8,102 nt of DNA from positions 1 through 8,102 of the forward strand of contig DCFT01000133.1 in the NCBI GenBank assembly GCA_002319885.1, in the 5' to 3' direction. Origin of the DNA: Bacteroidales bacterium UBA1797 (GTDB lineage: Bacteria > Bacteroidota > Bacteroidia > Bacteroidales > VadinHA17). This document shows, one piece after another, positions 6,977-8,102 of the stretch (positions are counted from its first letter, which is position 1; the number at the start of each line of letters is the position of its first letter). Position numbers and translations under genes: made by a program. The notes under the pieces are model-generated. The model did not search any database and had not been told where the DNA came from. It worked only from the letters and a program-made list of their open reading frames with translations.

Positions 6977-7855
6977 CTATATATATTTTTCTTCCTCGGC
7001 GATCCTCAGAAGATATTTACCATATTGACTATTTTGTATTGGTTGAGCAAGATCCAATAGTTGATTCTTGTTGATGAATCCCCTTTTGAATGCTATCTCC
7101 TCAACGCATGATGCTTTTAGTCCCTGTCTCTGTTCCAGGGTAGCGATGAAGTTTGCTGCCTGCAATAAACTTTCGTAAGTTCCTGTATCAAGCCATGCCA
7201 TGCCTCTGCCCATAAGTTTAATATCAAGTGCACCTTCCCTGAGATAAACTCTGTTGAGATCCGTAATTTCAAGTTCACCACGTGGTGAGGGTTTAAGAGC
7301 TTTCGCTTTGTTTACCACAGTATTATCATAAAAATAAAGACCTGTAACAGCAAAGTTTGATTTGGGATGTAATGGTTTTTCCTCAATACTGAGTACTTTT
7401 TTATTTTTGTCAAACTCAACAACTCCGTAACGCTCAGGATCAGTAACATAATAACCAAAAATACATGCGCCATGACTAAGTTCAGCAGTTTTTAGCAGAG
7501 TGTCTCCAAAGCCGTGACCGTAAAATATATTATCACCAAGTATCATACATACAGAGTCGTTGCCAATGAATTCCTCTCCGAGTATAAAAGCCTGTGCGAG
7601 ACCGTCAGGGGAAGGTTGCTCCTTATAACTGAAATTCAATCCCAGGGAACTCCCATCACCCAGAAGATTTTTAAATCCCGGGAGATCCCTTGGAGTAGAT
7701 ATTATCAGAATGTCCCTGATATCGGCAAGCATTAATACTGACAAGGGATAATATATCATTGGTTTATCATAAACCGGCAGCATTTGTTTTGATATTGCAC
7801 TTGTTATTGGATAAAGTCTGGTACCTGACCCGCCGGCTAGAATTATTCCTTTCAT
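6977..7855 (-). CDS. rfbA: Glucose-1-phosphate thymidylyltransferase
   Basis: RfbA (RmlA) joins dTTP and glucose-1-P to dTDP-glucose plus pyrophosphate, the committed step to dTDP-L-rhamnose. The 292-residue protein has the nucleotidyltransferase signature GGSGTRLYP (8-16), K23 and MLPVYDKPMIYYPLS (25-39), EQPSPDGLAQA (79-89), LGDN (106-109) with the metal-binding aspartate, EEKP (158-161), TGLYFYD (171-177), RGELEITDLN (192-201) and WLDTGT (221-226). The length is that of the short RmlA type. The ATG is placed because MKGIILAGGSG is the standard N-terminus, although the same frame stays open for 49 codons upstream. It is the first gene of the operon in this window. No clear promoter was found: CAATGCTA at 7936-7943 is a one-mismatch -7 box on the minus strand, without a -33 partner. 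Confidence 0.96.
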   Translation of the reverse strand: MKGIILAGGSGTRLYPITSAISKQMLPVYDKPMIYYPLSVLMLADIRDILIISTPRDLPGFKNLLGDGSSLGLNFSYKEQPSPDGLAQAFILGEEFIGNDSVCMILGDNIFYGHGFGDTLLKTAELSHGACIFGYYVTDPERYGVVEFDKNKKVLSIEEKPLHPKSNFAVTGLYFYDNTVVNKAKALKPSPRGELEITDLNRVYLREGALDIKLMGRGMAWLDTGTYESLLQAANFIATLEQRQGLKASCVEEIAFKRGFINKNQLLDLAQPIQNSQYGKYLLRIAEEEKYI

Positions 7856-7989
7856 CTTATATTGTTTTTCTTTTTCCTTTTGTCTTTCGGCTTGTATTTT
7901 GTAGTATTCTCTATTTAACTCTATGATTTTCTGCGCAATGCTACCAAAAAACCGGAAGAAGTATTGATAGTTCTTCTTATTTATCCGGC
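7856..7989 (-). other. rfbA leader, stop-free in the rfbA frame
   Basis: Read on the minus strand, the frame of rfbA stays open upstream to a TAG at 8003-8005 (49 codons). It would encode a peptide such as NKKNYQYFFRFFGS followed by a Lys/Glu/Gln-rich segment (AERQKEKEKQYK) just before the rfbA methionine. No ATG, GTG or TTG occurs in this frame, and known RfbA proteins do not carry such an extension, so I treat it as untranslated leader or the remnant of an older gene. The purine-rich minus strand before the ATG by itself produces Lys, Glu and Gln codons. Confidence 0.4.
7952..7988. repeat. Interrupted inverted repeat upstream of rfbA
   Basis: CCGG-AAGAAG (7952-7961) is mirrored by CTTCTT (7973-7978), then six extra bases ATTTAT, then CCGG (7985-7988). 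The core stem of six pairs has an 11-base loop, and the outer CCGG pair would close over a one-sided bulge. It lies about 100-135 bases upstream of the rfbA start, between the leader and the heptamer array. It may be an mRNA leader structure or a protein-binding site; no function is shown. Confidence 0.35.
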
Positions 7990-8102
7990 TTATACCTGCT
8001 ACCTATTGCTTACTCCATTCAGCCATTTGCCCTCTGCCTTCTGCCTACTGCCTATTGCCAACTGCCTTCTGCCTTCTGCCTTCTGCCTTCTGCCTACTGC
8101 CT
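7990..8102. repeat. Heptanucleotide tandem array, TTCTGCC/TACTGCC type
   Basis: From about 8032 to the window end, ten consecutive 7-base units stand in perfect register: CTCTGCC, TTCTGCC, TACTGCC, TATTGCC, AACTGCC, four TTCTGCC, TACTGCC. The register can be followed leftward through six increasingly decayed units (ATTTGCC 8025, TTCAGCC 8018, TACTCCA 8011, TATTGCT 8004, TGCTACC 7997, TTATACC 7990). The array continues past the right edge, so its length is unknown. The unit length is not a multiple of three, the array is not coding, and there are no spacers. It is similar in style to the heptameric STRR repeats of cyanobacteria, but I cannot show that the two are related. Confidence 0.9.

Noticed and set aside
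7856..7864. TPP or other riboswitch or Shine-Dalgarno in the rfbA leader
   Set aside because: No conserved riboswitch core is seen and the leader before the ATG is A-rich without a GGAGG-like site.
7990..8102. CRISPR array
   Set aside because: Direct heptamers with no unique spacers and no cas gene; it is a simple tandem repeat.

Overview
The window looks like an ordinary chromosomal stretch of a member of the Bacteroidota (Bacteroidales/Cytophagales-like), probably from an uncultured lineage. Reasons: an AT-rich genome with few Shine-Dalgarno sequences, a DUF3822 protein (a family I know only from Bacteroidota) next to rsmD, a compact RecD/Dda-like helicase of the Bacteroidota type, and intergenic DNA filled with short degenerate repeats of a kind common in that phylum. 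No tRNA, rRNA, CRISPR array, transposase or phage gene is visible.

Layout. Positions 96-1471 (minus strand): a two-gene unit, a DUF3822 protein followed by rsmD (16S rRNA guanine-N2 methyltransferase). The genes overlap by 13 bases and rsmD starts at TTG. Positions 1472-1557: a short divergent promoter region. Positions 1558-3487 (plus strand): an SF1B helicase and then a YjbQ/UPF0047 protein. Positions 3488-3771: a convergent intergenic spacer made almost entirely of small repeats and palindromes. Positions 3772-7855 (minus strand): a tight operon read as rfbA, rfbC, rfbD, phospho-sugar mutase. Positions 7856-8102: the rfbA leader, an inverted repeat, and a heptanucleotide tandem array that runs off the right edge.

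How the genes work together. The minus-strand operon is a nearly complete route to dTDP-L-rhamnose for surface polysaccharide. The mutase interconverts glucose-6-P and glucose-1-P, RfbA makes dTDP-glucose, RfbC epimerises the 4-keto sugar and RfbD reduces it. The dehydratase RfbB, which acts between RfbA and RfbC, is not in the window and must be encoded elsewhere if the pathway works. The left half is housekeeping: rRNA modification, DNA unwinding, and a YjbQ protein of uncertain physiological role.

I do not see a convincing new multi-gene system. The items most worth a second look are the heptamer array upstream of rfbA, the stop-free reading frame between that array and rfbA, the composite repeat island at 3488-3771, and the uncharacterised DUF3822 protein coupled to rsmD.
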